Shown one piece after another: positions 6,794 to 14,461 of a stretch of 16,209 nucleotides of DNA. Source of the DNA: CAXMNX01 sp964194845. GTDB taxonomy: Bacteria; Pseudomonadota; Alphaproteobacteria; Rhodobacterales; Rhodobacteraceae. The notes below the pieces were generated by a model, which saw only the letters and a list, made by a program, of their open reading frames with translations, searched no databases and was not told the origin of the DNA. Location of the stretch: assembly GCA_964194845.1 (NCBI GenBank), contig CAXMNX010000085.1, positions 1 through 16,209 of the forward strand, written 5' to 3'. Numbering within the stretch: the first letter of the stretch is position 1; each line of letters starts with the position of its first letter. The translations under genes and the position numbers were made by a program.

Positions 6794-7644
6794 GTTTTCT
6801 CGACGCGCTTTTGGGCTTTGAAATTTCCGGCGGGACGACCGTTGGTGACATTTTCACTGTCGATTTCCTGTTCGGCGTTGTTGGGCAGGTGGTGCTTGCC
6901 GCAGTCATTCTGATTGTCGGCTTCTTTTTGGCTGGGTTCCTTCGCCGCCGGATTACCCGGATCGCGGAAGGCTCGAGCCATTTCGACAACACAATGGGCC
7001 GGTTCCTGGCCAACGTCGTGCGCTATGGCATCCTGGCGCTGACGATTATTTTCGTCTTGCAGAACTTCGGCTTTCAGACCGCATCCTTGGTGGCGCTTTT
7101 GGGTGCGGCAGGTCTTGCCATCGGTCTGGCGCTGCAAGGTGTCCTGAGCGGTGTCGCGTCGGGCGTGATGCTGGTTGTGTTCCGGCCGATCAAGGTGGGA
7201 GATTTTGTCGAGGTGAACGGCAAAATGGGCACGGTCATGGACATCTCGATCTTTACGACCGAACTGGCGACCCTCGACAACGTGCAGATAATCATGCCGA
7301 ACACAGCCGTCTGGTCGAACACGATCACCAATTACTCGATCTATGAAACGCGCCGCGCGCAGTGGGTGTTTGGTGTCTCGTATGGCGCTGATCTGGCTCG
7401 CGCCGAAGCGATCATTCGCGACACGATCCTGGGCGATCCACGGTCGTTGAAAGACCCCGAGCCGTTTTTCCAGGTTAATAATCTGGGCGATTTTTCGGTC
7501 GATTTTCTGGTGCGGGTCTGGGTTTCGTCGGCGGACTATTGGCAATATCAGGCCGACATGAAGCGCAAGGTCAAAGAAGCGCTGGATGCCGGTGGCGTGG
7601 AAATTCCGTTTCCGACACGGACGATTATCAGCGCGGACGGCTGA
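6790..7644 (+). CDS. MscS-family mechanosensitive channel
   Basis: This 284-residue inner-membrane protein is a small-conductance mechanosensitive channel, which opens under membrane tension to release solutes after osmotic downshift. Three membrane segments are visible (about 27-51, 74-94 and 97-131). The third is the Gly/Ala-rich pore helix (LLGAAGLAIGLALQGVLSGVASG). It is followed by the beta-domain signature FRPIKVGDFVEVNGKMGTV and the cytoplasmic alpha-beta domain ending in GVEIPFPTRTI, a typical MscS C-terminus. Length is close to E. coli MscS (286). ATG 6790 shares ATGA with the dehydratase stop, so it is the last gene of the rightward cluster. It ends 14 bp from the convergent peroxiredoxin, and I see no strong terminator between them. 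Confidence 0.94.
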   Translation: MSFLDALLGFEISGGTTVGDIFTVDFLFGVVGQVVLAAVILIVGFFLAGFLRRRITRIAEGSSHFDNTMGRFLANVVRYGILALTIIFVLQNFGFQTASLVALLGAAGLAIGLALQGVLSGVASGVMLVVFRPIKVGDFVEVNGKMGTVMDISIFTTELATLDNVQIIMPNTAVWSNTITNYSIYETRRAQWVFGVSYGADLARAEAIIRDTILGDPRSLKDPEPFFQVNNLGDFSVDFLVRVWVSSADYWQYQADMKRKVKEALDAGGVEIPFPTRTIISADG

Positions 7645-7658
7645 GGCGAGGTTGCTGT

Positions 7659-8147
7659 TCAGATTTGATCCAGCAAGGTCTCGCCCGCAGTCAGATCGCA
7701 GACGCCCTTTTCAGTCTCAAGTTGCAACATCGTCACGATGCCGTCTTCGACCACCATGGTGCAGCGGGTCAGCCGGTTTTTGAAACCGATCGCGGGCGCT
7801 GAAAATGCGAGCCCCGTTGCCTTGGCAAATTCCGCGTCCCAGTCGGCGAGCATGAGGATGCCTGCGGCTTCGGCACCGCTGGTGCGGCCCCAATGTTCCA
7901 TCACCCGGACGTCATTGACGGCGATGCAGATCACTTCGTCGATGCCTTTGGCGCGGAAATCTGCCGCGGTGCGGATAAAGCTGGGCAGATGCGCGGCTGA
8001 ACAGGTGCGGGTGTAGGCGCCGGGAAGACCGAAGATCACCAGCCGTTTGCCCTTTGCGTGGTCGGCGATGTCAACCTCGGACACCGTAGTGCCGATCTGA
8101 TTGAGCAGATTGGCAGCGGGCAATGGGTCTCCGACAGCGAGTGCCAT
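7659..8147 (-). CDS. Peroxiredoxin (Prx5-like, type II)
   Basis: The 162-residue thioredoxin-fold enzyme reduces peroxides in the cytoplasm. The active-site block is GLPGAYTRTCSAAHLPSF with peroxidatic Cys at 49. The family usually has T-P-x-C or T-G-x-C, so Arg at 47 is a mild variant. The Prx5-type Arg in NRLTRCTMVVEDG, two residues before a Cys (129), is present. A further Cys near 150 (EKGVCDLTAGE) could be the resolving residue, as in several Prx5-like enzymes. Reduction by glutathione/glutaredoxin is typical but not shown. GGAAGGAA precedes the ATG at 8147. The gene is divergent from the ferredoxin reductase (80 bp apart), an arrangement suggesting shared redox control, though no OxyR or Fnr site is obvious. 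Confidence 0.92.
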   Translation of the reverse strand: MALAVGDPLPAANLLNQIGTTVSEVDIADHAKGKRLVIFGLPGAYTRTCSAAHLPSFIRTAADFRAKGIDEVICIAVNDVRVMEHWGRTSGAEAAGILMLADWDAEFAKATGLAFSAPAIGFKNRLTRCTMVVEDGIVTMLQLETEKGVCDLTAGETLLDQI

Positions 8148-8167
8148 TGGCGCGTTCCTTCCGGCGA

Positions 8168-8195
8168 TTGCGTCTTAGTCACCTCGCGATATAAC
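8168..8195 (+). promoter_or_regulatory. Candidate promoter of the ferredoxin reductase
   Basis: A TATAAC box at 8190-8195 lies 16 bases after a weak TTGCGT (-35) at 8168-8173, in the 80-bp divergent gap. The -10 box is good and the -35 box poor. The nearby CGCG-ATATAA-CGCG symmetry could be an operator. Confidence 0.3.
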
Positions 8196-8227
8196 GCGCG
8201 AAAGGGTCAGCGCCAGAGGGAAGTGTG

Positions 8228-9436
8228 ATGAGCGGTGTTATCATTGTCGGCGGTGGACAGGCGGGCGCGTCGATGGCGGCCAAGCTGCGCGCGTTGGACG
8301 GCGAGGTCGAGATCACGCTGATTGGCGAGGAAAGCGATCCGCCCTATCAGAGGCCGCCGCTGTCGAAGGCCTACCTGATGGGCGAGATGGCGCGCGAACG
8401 GCTCTATCTTCGGCCCGAGGCGTATTACACGGACAATGATATTGCGCTCAGGCTTGGAACATTGGTCACCGCGATTGACCCCGTATCCAAAACGATTGTG
8501 GTCGGCGGTGATGCTTTGTCATTCGACCACCTGGCATTGACGGTTGGATCGGTGCCGAACCGATTGCCTGCTGTAGTCGGCGGTGATCTGGAGGGTGTGT
8601 TTACGGTGCGGAGCCTGACGGATGTGGACCGTATGTCGCCGCTTTTCCGGAAAGGCGCGCGGGCTCTGGTCGTGGGCGGTGGCTATATCGGGCTTGAGGC
8701 GGCGGCGGTCGCGGCAAAGCTGGGCCTGAACGTTACGCTGGTGGAAATGGCGGATCGCATTCTCGGGCGTGTTGCGGCGCCCGAGACGGCGGACGCGATA
8801 CGCGCCACGCATCTGGCACACGGGGTCGATCTGCGGGAAAGCGTCGGGCTTGACCGGTTGCTGGGCGAAGCCGGTCGCGTAACCGGGGCCGCGCTGACGG
8901 ATGGAAGCGAGGTGGCGGTTGATTTCGTCATCGTTGGGACCGGTATTCGGCCTGATACGCGGCTGGCAGAGGCAGCGGAACTTGTCTGCGACAACGGAAT
9001 TTCGGTCGATGCGATGGGCCGGACCTCGGCCCCCGGCATCTGGGCGGCGGGCGATTGCGCGTGTTTTCCCTATCGCGGCGGGTGGCTGCGGCTCGAATCG
9101 GTGCAGAACGCCATCGACCAGGCCGAGGCGGTTGCGGCGAATATTCTGGGTGCGAATGCGGCTTACGATCCAAAACCTTGGTTCTGGTCGGATCAGTATG
9201 ACCTCAAATTGCAGATCGCGGGGCTGAATACCGGCTATGATCGGGTGGTGACGCGCGATGGCGACGGCGCGCAAAGCTTCTGGTATTTCGCAGGCGAGCG
9301 GCTACTGGCGGTGGATGCGATCAGCGCGCCGCGCCACTATATGGTCGGCAAGCGTCTGATCGAGATGGGCAAAAGCCCCGATCCGGAGGTGATTGCTGAT
9401 CCTGAGACAGATCTGAAAGCGCTGCTGCGCCCATGA
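8228..9436 (+). CDS. FAD-dependent NAD(P)H:ferredoxin reductase
   Basis: This 402-residue flavoprotein is of the rhodocoxin/putidaredoxin reductase type (pyridine nucleotide-disulfide oxidoreductase fold), which passes electrons from NAD(P)H to a [2Fe-2S] ferredoxin. The FAD-binding GGGQAGAS is at 8-15, the family marker PPYQRPPLSKAYLMGE around 38-53, the NAD(P)H-binding VVGGGYIGLEAA around 148-160, and the second FAD motif GIWAAGDCACFP near 275. There is no redox-active disulfide CxxC, consistent with this subgroup. I chose ATG 8228 (AGAGGGAAG upstream). A GTG immediately before it is an alternative that adds one residue. It overlaps rsmD by 4 nt (ATGA). Its natural ferredoxin or oxygenase is not in the window. 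Confidence 0.9.
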   Translation: MSGVIIVGGGQAGASMAAKLRALDGEVEITLIGEESDPPYQRPPLSKAYLMGEMARERLYLRPEAYYTDNDIALRLGTLVTAIDPVSKTIVVGGDALSFDHLALTVGSVPNRLPAVVGGDLEGVFTVRSLTDVDRMSPLFRKGARALVVGGGYIGLEAAAVAAKLGLNVTLVEMADRILGRVAAPETADAIRATHLAHGVDLRESVGLDRLLGEAGRVTGAALTDGSEVAVDFVIVGTGIRPDTRLAEAAELVCDNGISVDAMGRTSAPGIWAAGDCACFPYRGGWLRLESVQNAIDQAEAVAANILGANAAYDPKPWFWSDQYDLKLQIAGLNTGYDRVVTRDGDGAQSFWYFAGERLLAVDAISAPRHYMVGKRLIEMGKSPDPEVIADPETDLKALLRP

Positions 9437-9993
9437 GGATCGTCGGTGGCCGGATGCGGGGCCTAGGGCTGACGCCGGTTCGCAAGGGGGACGCGGGCGC
9501 GCATCTGAGGCCGACATCGGACCGGGTTCGGGAGGCGATTTTTAACCTGCTTTTGAATGGGGGTTATGGCGATCCCGTGACAGGCGCAGAGGTTTTGGAC
9601 GTCTTCGCAGGCACCGGGGCGCTGGGCTTGGAGGCATTGAGCCGGGGTGCTGCGCGGGTGACTTTTGTCGATGACGGACGGGTTGCCGGGCGGTTATTGG
9701 CCGCGAATATCGGGAAAGCGCGGGTCGGACGTGAGACTCGTGTGATTTGCCGCGACGCCACCCGATTAGGGGCGGCGGAAAGCGCGGCAACGCTGGTTTT
9801 TATCGATCCGCCTTATGGCAAGGACCTTGGTGCGCGGGCGTTGATTGCATTGGTAAATGGTGGCTGGCTGGCACCGGGCGCACTGGTGGTCTGGGAAGAA
9901 GCCGCAGCGATGGCGGCACCCGATGGGTTCGCGCGGCGCGATCACCGCCGCTATGGCGAGACGCATATCACCATCCTTGAGCGCATCGCCTGA
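9433..9993 (+). CDS. rsmD: 16S rRNA (guanine966-N2)-methyltransferase RsmD
   Basis: The 186-residue enzyme uses S-adenosylmethionine to methylate G966 of 16S rRNA in the small ribosomal subunit. Family motifs are clear: MRIVGGRMRG at the start, LRPTSDRVREAIFNLL at 25-40, the SAM loop VLDVFAGTGALGLEAL at 54-69, the acidic residue after the second strand (FVDD at 78-81, where many members have FVE), and the catalytic IDPPYG at 124-129. Length is typical (180-200). The start ATG shares ATGA with the reductase stop, so the two are probably co-translated. Confidence 0.94.
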   Translation: MRIVGGRMRGLGLTPVRKGDAGAHLRPTSDRVREAIFNLLLNGGYGDPVTGAEVLDVFAGTGALGLEALSRGAARVTFVDDGRVAGRLLAANIGKARVGRETRVICRDATRLGAAESAATLVFIDPPYGKDLGARALIALVNGGWLAPGALVVWEEAAAMAAPDGFARRDHRRYGETHITILERIA

Positions 9994-10082
9994 GGCAGCA
10001 GTAAATGCGTATTTTTCGAAAAGATGAACCACGCCGGATTTCGTGATTAGGAGACCCGGGCCATGCGCGATAGATTAGCGCC

Positions 10083-10271
10083 ATGGCAGCTGCTGCGACA
10101 TTTCCATTTCCGTCTGCGGTGCCGTCCGAGGCCATCACGCGCACGCCTTTACCGCCAAAAGCATCGTGGTCGCTGATGGGTGATATCCTGTCGGCCCGCG
10201 GCGGTGTTCCCGAGCATCTGATCGAATGGTGTCGCGCGACGGGTGAGGACGATCCCGCGTCGCAGCTTTGA
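10083..10271 (+). CDS. Possible small hypothetical protein
   Basis: A 62-residue frame ends seven bases before the convergent formate dehydrogenase stop. Its second half (…MGDILSARGGVPEHLIEWCRATGEDDP…) reads like a real protein, and the codons resemble those of its neighbours. However, the first half is Ala/Pro-rich, the ATG has no ribosome site, and I know no homologue. A different frame starting at ATG 10063 has a good site (AGGAGA at 10049-10054) but encodes only 37 Arg-rich residues before stopping. A frameshift between these two frames is possible. Real but unidentified, broken, or non-coding are all open. Confidence 0.3.
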   Translation: MAAAATFPFPSAVPSEAITRTPLPPKASWSLMGDILSARGGVPEHLIEWCRATGEDDPASQL

Positions 10272-10278
10272 CGGCACC

Positions 10279-13044
10279 TTATTCTGCCGCGATCTGGCCT
10301 TCTGCTTTTTCCACCTTCACGGCGGCGAATTTGAACTCGGGGATCTTGCCGTAAGGGTCGATCGCCGGGTTGGTCAGGACATTCGCCGCCGCCTCGACAT
10401 AAGCAAACGGCACAAAGACCATATCCTCGGCGATGGCGCGGTCGGCGCGGGCCATGATCGTGATCGACCCGCGACGGGTCGTCAGGCGCACCATGTCGCC
10501 GGGTTCGACGCCCATACTTCTGAGTGTTTTCGGGTTGAGCGAGCAGTTGGCTTCGGGCTCAACAGCGTCCAGCACTTTGGAGCGGCGGGTCATCGACCCG
10601 GTGTGCCAGTGTTCCAACTGGCGTCCCGTGGTCAGGATCATCGGGTAATCGGTATCCGGCACTTCATCCGGAGCGATGACGCTGGCGGGGGTAAATTTTG
10701 CGCGGCCTTCGGGGCGCGGGAAACCGTCGCCAAAGACGATGGGTTGGCCAGGGTCCTCGAGGCTGAGCGACGGATAGGTGACGGCGTTTTCGGCTTCCAG
10801 ACGGTCCCATGTGATGTTGTCCAGTGACGCCATCGTCTGCTTCATTTCGGCGAAGACATCCGCCGGGCTGTCGTAGTGCCAATCAAGCCCGCAACGGTTT
10901 GCAAGGTCCACCGTAATCGCCCAATCCACGCGCGCCTCGCCCGGAGGCGCGACAGCGGGGCGGCCCATCTGGACCTGGCGGTTGGTGTTTGTGACAGTGC
11001 CGGATTTCTCGTAAAACGCGCTGGCAGGCAGAATGACATCGGCATAACACGCGGTTTCGGTCAGGAAGATGTCCTGCACCACAAGGTGGTCGAGCATCGC
11101 AAGCGCGTCGCGGGCATGATCGACATCGGGGTCTGACATCGCCGGATTTTCGCCCAGAATGTACATTGCCTTGATGTCGCCGTCGTGGACGGCATCCATG
11201 ATCTCGGTGACGGTCAGACCCTTTTCGGCCGAGACCTGTTCCGAATGCCAGACCTCGGCAAATGCCGAGCGGACGCCATCATCGGTAACCGACTGATAGT
11301 CCGGCAGAAACATCGGGACGAGGCCGGCATCCGACGCGCCTTGCACATTGTTCTGCCCCCTTAGCGGATGCAGCCCGGTGCCGGGTCGCCCGACATGGCC
11401 GCACATCAGCGCGAGGCTGATCAGGCAGCGCGAATTGTCGGTGCCGTGGATGTGCTGGGAAATACCCATGCCCCAGAAGATCATCCCGGCCTTGGCGGTC
11501 GCGAACTCGCGGGCGACGGTTCGAAGCGTTTCGGCGTCGATGCCGCAGATCTCGGCCATTTTTTCGGGCGCGAAGTCTTTCAGGTGGGCTTTTTCGGCTT
11601 CCCAGTTCTCGGTGAACGCCTCGATGTATTGTTGATCGTAGAGGCCCTCCTCGACGATTACGTGCATGATCGCGTTCAGCATCGAGACGTCCGCGCCGGG
11701 GCGGAATTGCAGCATGTGGGTGGCAAACCGGCGGAGGCCGACGCCGCGCGGGTCCATCACGATCAACTTGCCGCCGCGTTTGGTGAATTGCTTGAAAAAT
11801 GTCGCGGCGACCGGGTGGTTTTCAATCGGGTTGGCCCCGATGACGATGGCGACATCGGCGTTTTCGATCTCGTTGAAGGTGGCTGTCACCGCTCCTGAGC
11901 CGACGTTTTCGAGCAATGCCGCCACCGACGAGGCGTGGCAGAGCCGGGTGCAATGATCGACGTTGTTGTGGCCAAAGCCCTGACGGATGAATTTCTGGAA
12001 GAGATAGGCTTCTTCATTGGTGCATTTGGCGGAACCGAAGCCTGCGACCTCGCGCCCACGGTCTTTGAGCCCATTGGCGGCAAAATCCAGCGCTTCTTCC
12101 CAAGTGGCTTCGCTGAAATGCGTGCCGACGTCGCCGGGATCGACATTCAGGCCCTTCGCGGGCGCGTCTTCGCGGCGGATAAGCGGTTTGGTCAGGCGAT
12201 GATCGTGGTGGATGTAGTCGAAACCAAAGCGGCCCTTGACGCAGAGCCGGCCTTCGTTGGCGGGGCCGTTGATGCCGTCCACATACTTGACGCGGCCATC
12301 CTTGACTTTGAGCGACACCTGACAACCGACGCCGCAAAACGGGCAGATACTCTCGACCTCGCTGTGGTAATCTTTGCTGTCGCCCGTGCCAGCGCCCTCG
12401 GCCACGGTGGCTGGCATCAGCGCGCCGGTCGGGCAGGCCTGCACGCATTCGCCGCAGGCAACACAGGTGGAAGCCCCCATCGGATCATCGAAATCAAAGA
12501 CCGGGAAGGCGTCGTGTCCGCGCCCGGCCATGCCGATCACGTCGTTGACCTGCACCTCGCGGCAGGCGCGGACGCAGAGGTTGCACTGGATGCAGGCATC
12601 GAGATTGACGGACATCGCGACGTGGCTGTCGTCAAGCAGCGGGATGCGGCCATCGTCGAGTTTGGGGAACCGGCTGGTGTCGATGCCTTGCGCGTCGGCC
12701 ATATCCCAGAGGTGGCTGGAGCGGTCGTGCGCGGTGTCGCGGTCCGGTTGGTCCGCGACCAGCATTTCCATGACCATCTTGCGCGCCGTGGTTTCGCGGG
12801 CGGCCTGACTTGAGACTTTCATGCCTTCGGTGGGTGTGCGGATGCAGGAGGCCGCCAACACGCGTTCGCCTTCGATATCGACCATGCAGGCGCGGCAGTT
12901 GCCGTCGGATCGATAGCCCGGCGCATCCTTGTGGCAAAGGTGCGGTATCAGAGTGCCAGCGCGTTTGGCGACTTCCCAGATGGTCTCGCCGTCGCTGGCT
13001 TCGACATCGCGGCCATCGAGAGTGAAGCGGATCGGGTCGGACAT
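10279..13044 (-). CDS. fdhF: Formate dehydrogenase, catalytic Mo/Fe-S subunit
   Basis: This 921-residue cytosolic enzyme oxidises formate to CO2 at a molybdenum (or tungsten) bis-pterin site. In order: a [2Fe-2S] domain (C37, C50, C53, C67), two [4Fe-4S] ferredoxin clusters (ligands from C151/154/157/161 and C194/197/200/204), the N-terminal molybdopterin-domain cluster (C234, C237, C241, C268), the active-site pair C369-H370 in R-L-C-H-A-S-S-V (Cys, not selenocysteine), the cofactor-domain block ISQHIHGTDN...HPLRGQNNVQGASD, and a C-terminal dinucleotide-binding domain (LTTGRQLEHWHTG). The NuoG-like H-CxxC-C ligands found in FdsA between the first clusters are missing. I chose ATG 13044 because AAAGGAG lies six bases upstream. 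The frame stays open to 13281. No beta/gamma (FdsB/FdsG) partner is present, so the electron acceptor is unknown. It is divergent from a transporter. Confidence 0.92.
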   Translation of the reverse strand: MSDPIRFTLDGRDVEASDGETIWEVAKRAGTLIPHLCHKDAPGYRSDGNCRACMVDIEGERVLAASCIRTPTEGMKVSSQAARETTARKMVMEMLVADQPDRDTAHDRSSHLWDMADAQGIDTSRFPKLDDGRIPLLDDSHVAMSVNLDACIQCNLCVRACREVQVNDVIGMAGRGHDAFPVFDFDDPMGASTCVACGECVQACPTGALMPATVAEGAGTGDSKDYHSEVESICPFCGVGCQVSLKVKDGRVKYVDGINGPANEGRLCVKGRFGFDYIHHDHRLTKPLIRREDAPAKGLNVDPGDVGTHFSEATWEEALDFAANGLKDRGREVAGFGSAKCTNEEAYLFQKFIRQGFGHNNVDHCTRLCHASSVAALLENVGSGAVTATFNEIENADVAIVIGANPIENHPVAATFFKQFTKRGGKLIVMDPRGVGLRRFATHMLQFRPGADVSMLNAIMHVIVEEGLYDQQYIEAFTENWEAEKAHLKDFAPEKMAEICGIDAETLRTVAREFATAKAGMIFWGMGISQHIHGTDNSRCLISLALMCGHVGRPGTGLHPLRGQNNVQGASDAGLVPMFLPDYQSVTDDGVRSAFAEVWHSEQVSAEKGLTVTEIMDAVHDGDIKAMYILGENPAMSDPDVDHARDALAMLDHLVVQDIFLTETACYADVILPASAFYEKSGTVTNTNRQVQMGRPAVAPPGEARVDWAITVDLANRCGLDWHYDSPADVFAEMKQTMASLDNITWDRLEAENAVTYPSLSLEDPGQPIVFGDGFPRPEGRAKFTPASVIAPDEVPDTDYPMILTTGRQLEHWHTGSMTRRSKVLDAVEPEANCSLNPKTLRSMGVEPGDMVRLTTRRGSITIMARADRAIAEDMVFVPFAYVEAAANVLTNPAIDPYGKIPEFKFAAVKVEKAEGQIAAE

Positions 13045-13050
13045 CGGCGG

Positions 13051-13057
13051 CTCCTTT
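13051..13057 (-). promoter_or_regulatory. Ribosome binding site deciding the fdhF start
   Basis: The minus strand reads AAAGGAG six bases before ATG 13044. This sets the start of the formate dehydrogenase and rejects the 79-codon upstream extension, which would overlap the divergent transporter start. Confidence 0.75.
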
Positions 13058-13240
13058 AGCGTCTGAGGGAGCTTAGAGCATGGACGGACCGGCGCAAACG
13101 CGCATTTGGCGACATGGGCGGAGCGAATAACGGCGCGCTGTTTCCTATGGGCGCGATGAGCGGCCTGGGGGAAACTTTGGCAAATTGATTTCGGGGGATA
13201 AAAGCGCGTTGTAGGGTCCGCCGAAGATAAGGGGCGGGCT

Positions 13241-14401
13241 TTGGGCGAAGACAGGCGTAAGAACGGGATACTGGTGGCCACGGGTGCGTCGATACTGTCG
13301 GCGATATTGGGGTCCGTTCACGCGTTTTCGGTCTTTCTGGTGCCGCTTGAAGCAACGTTCGGCGTGTCGCGGACCTGGTCGAGCCTGACCTATTCGATTG
13401 CCTTGCTGGCGTTGACGTTCGCCGTTTTCCTTGGCCCGCGCATCTATGGCCGTTGGTCGCCGGGTGCGATTGTCACCGCGTCGTGCCTTCTGGGTGCAGC
13501 GGGAGCTTTGGTTGCCGCGGCGACGCCGGTATTCTCGGGCGTATGGCTGGGGTATGGGCTTTTGTTTGGGTTCGCCAATGGCCTGGGGTATGGGTTCGGT
13601 CTGCAACTGGCGGCACAGGCCAATCCGGGGCGCGAAGGTGTCGCGATGGGCGTGGTCACAGCGGCTTATGCGCTGGGCGCGGTCACGGCCTCGTATCTTT
13701 TCGCGAGCGCGGTGGCGATCAGCGGGTTCGGTCTGGCGATGGCGGGTTTGGCCGCGACCCTGCTTGTGGCGTGGCCTATCTGTGTCGGGTTTTTGCGCGC
13801 CGGAGGTGCCAGGTTCATCCCGCCCGAGCAACCGGTGCTGGGCGCGCATTATTCGACCCGGAAGCTTGTGGGTATCTGGGTCGGCTACGGTGCCGGTGTC
13901 GCCGCCGGATTGATGGTCATCGGTCACGCAGCGGGCATCGCCCTGGCAAGCGGGTATCAGGGTGCAAGCTGGCTTGCACCGAGTGTTCTGGCGATCTGTA
14001 ACTTGGCCGGAAGTCTTTTGCTGGGGGTTTTGCTGGACTGGTTTCCGCGGGTGCGGTTTTTAATCGTTTTGCCGATGGCTACGGCAGTTGGCGTCGCCGG
14101 TCTGACGCTGGGCGGAAGCGATTTGTTGCTGCCGCTGCTTGGCGTGGTCGGCTTTGCCTATGGCGGGACGATTGCGGCCTATCCCGCCGCCATCATCAAA
14201 TATTTTGGCGCGGCGCAAAGCCCGTCGATCTATGGCCGGGTGTTTACGGCCTGGGGGTCGGCGGGATTGGCAGCGCCCTGGTTGGCAGGGTGGCTTTTTG
14301 ACTGGCAGGGGGATTATCAGGTGGCACTGCTGGTCGCGGCGGGATTTGCGGTCGTATCCGTCATCGCCGCATTGGCAACGAACCTTGTGCCGAACCGGTG
14401 A
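13241..14401 (+). CDS. MFS transporter, OFA (oxalate/formate antiporter-like) family
   Basis: This 386-residue, roughly 12-helix inner-membrane carrier shows OFA-family marks: an N-terminal HAFSVFLVPLEATFGVSR loop, FLGPRIYGR between helices 2 and 3, GFANGLGYGFGLQLAAQANPGREGVAMG, and the C-terminal YGRVFTAWGSAGLAAPWLAGWLFDWQGDY. OxlT-type members exchange small carboxylates, and a formate or oxalate substrate is suggested by the neighbouring formate dehydrogenase, which is inference. The start is TTG 13241, with GGGGCGGG upstream. GTG at 13274 is an alternative start that still precedes the first helix core. The transporter is divergent from fdhF over 196 bp. Confidence 0.83.
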   Translation: MGEDRRKNGILVATGASILSAILGSVHAFSVFLVPLEATFGVSRTWSSLTYSIALLALTFAVFLGPRIYGRWSPGAIVTASCLLGAAGALVAAATPVFSGVWLGYGLLFGFANGLGYGFGLQLAAQANPGREGVAMGVVTAAYALGAVTASYLFASAVAISGFGLAMAGLAATLLVAWPICVGFLRAGGARFIPPEQPVLGAHYSTRKLVGIWVGYGAGVAAGLMVIGHAAGIALASGYQGASWLAPSVLAICNLAGSLLLGVLLDWFPRVRFLIVLPMATAVGVAGLTLGGSDLLLPLLGVVGFAYGGTIAAYPAAIIKYFGAAQSPSIYGRVFTAWGSAGLAAPWLAGWLFDWQGDYQVALLVAAGFAVVSVIAALATNLVPNR

Positions 14402-14412
14402 ATTGGGCGCAA

Positions 14413-14439
14413 TTGGCAAGGCCACGCAGATGGTATAAC
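14413..14439 (+). promoter_or_regulatory. Candidate promoter of the histidine phosphatase
   Basis: TTGGCA (14413-14418) and TATAAC (14434-14439) are separated by 15 bases, shorter than the usual 16-18. They are followed by the very good ribosome site AAGGAGG at 14451-14457, four bases before ATG 14462. The -10 box is good and the overall promoter plausible. Confidence 0.35.
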
Positions 14440-14461
14440 CGCCGGGGTCCAAGGAGGCACG

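Noticed and set aside
6694..7545. 283-codon minus-strand frame
   Set aside because: It is antisense to the MscS-type channel, polar and basic throughout, with no domain.
11935..12813. 292-codon plus-strand frame antisense to the formate dehydrogenase
   Set aside because: It mirrors the codon pattern of the real gene, is rich in repeats of Ala/Asp/Val and has no recognisable domain.
13045..13281. 79-residue N-terminal extension of the formate dehydrogenase
   Set aside because: The extension is Ser/Pro/Arg-rich, overlaps the transporter start, and a strong ribosome site precedes ATG 13044.
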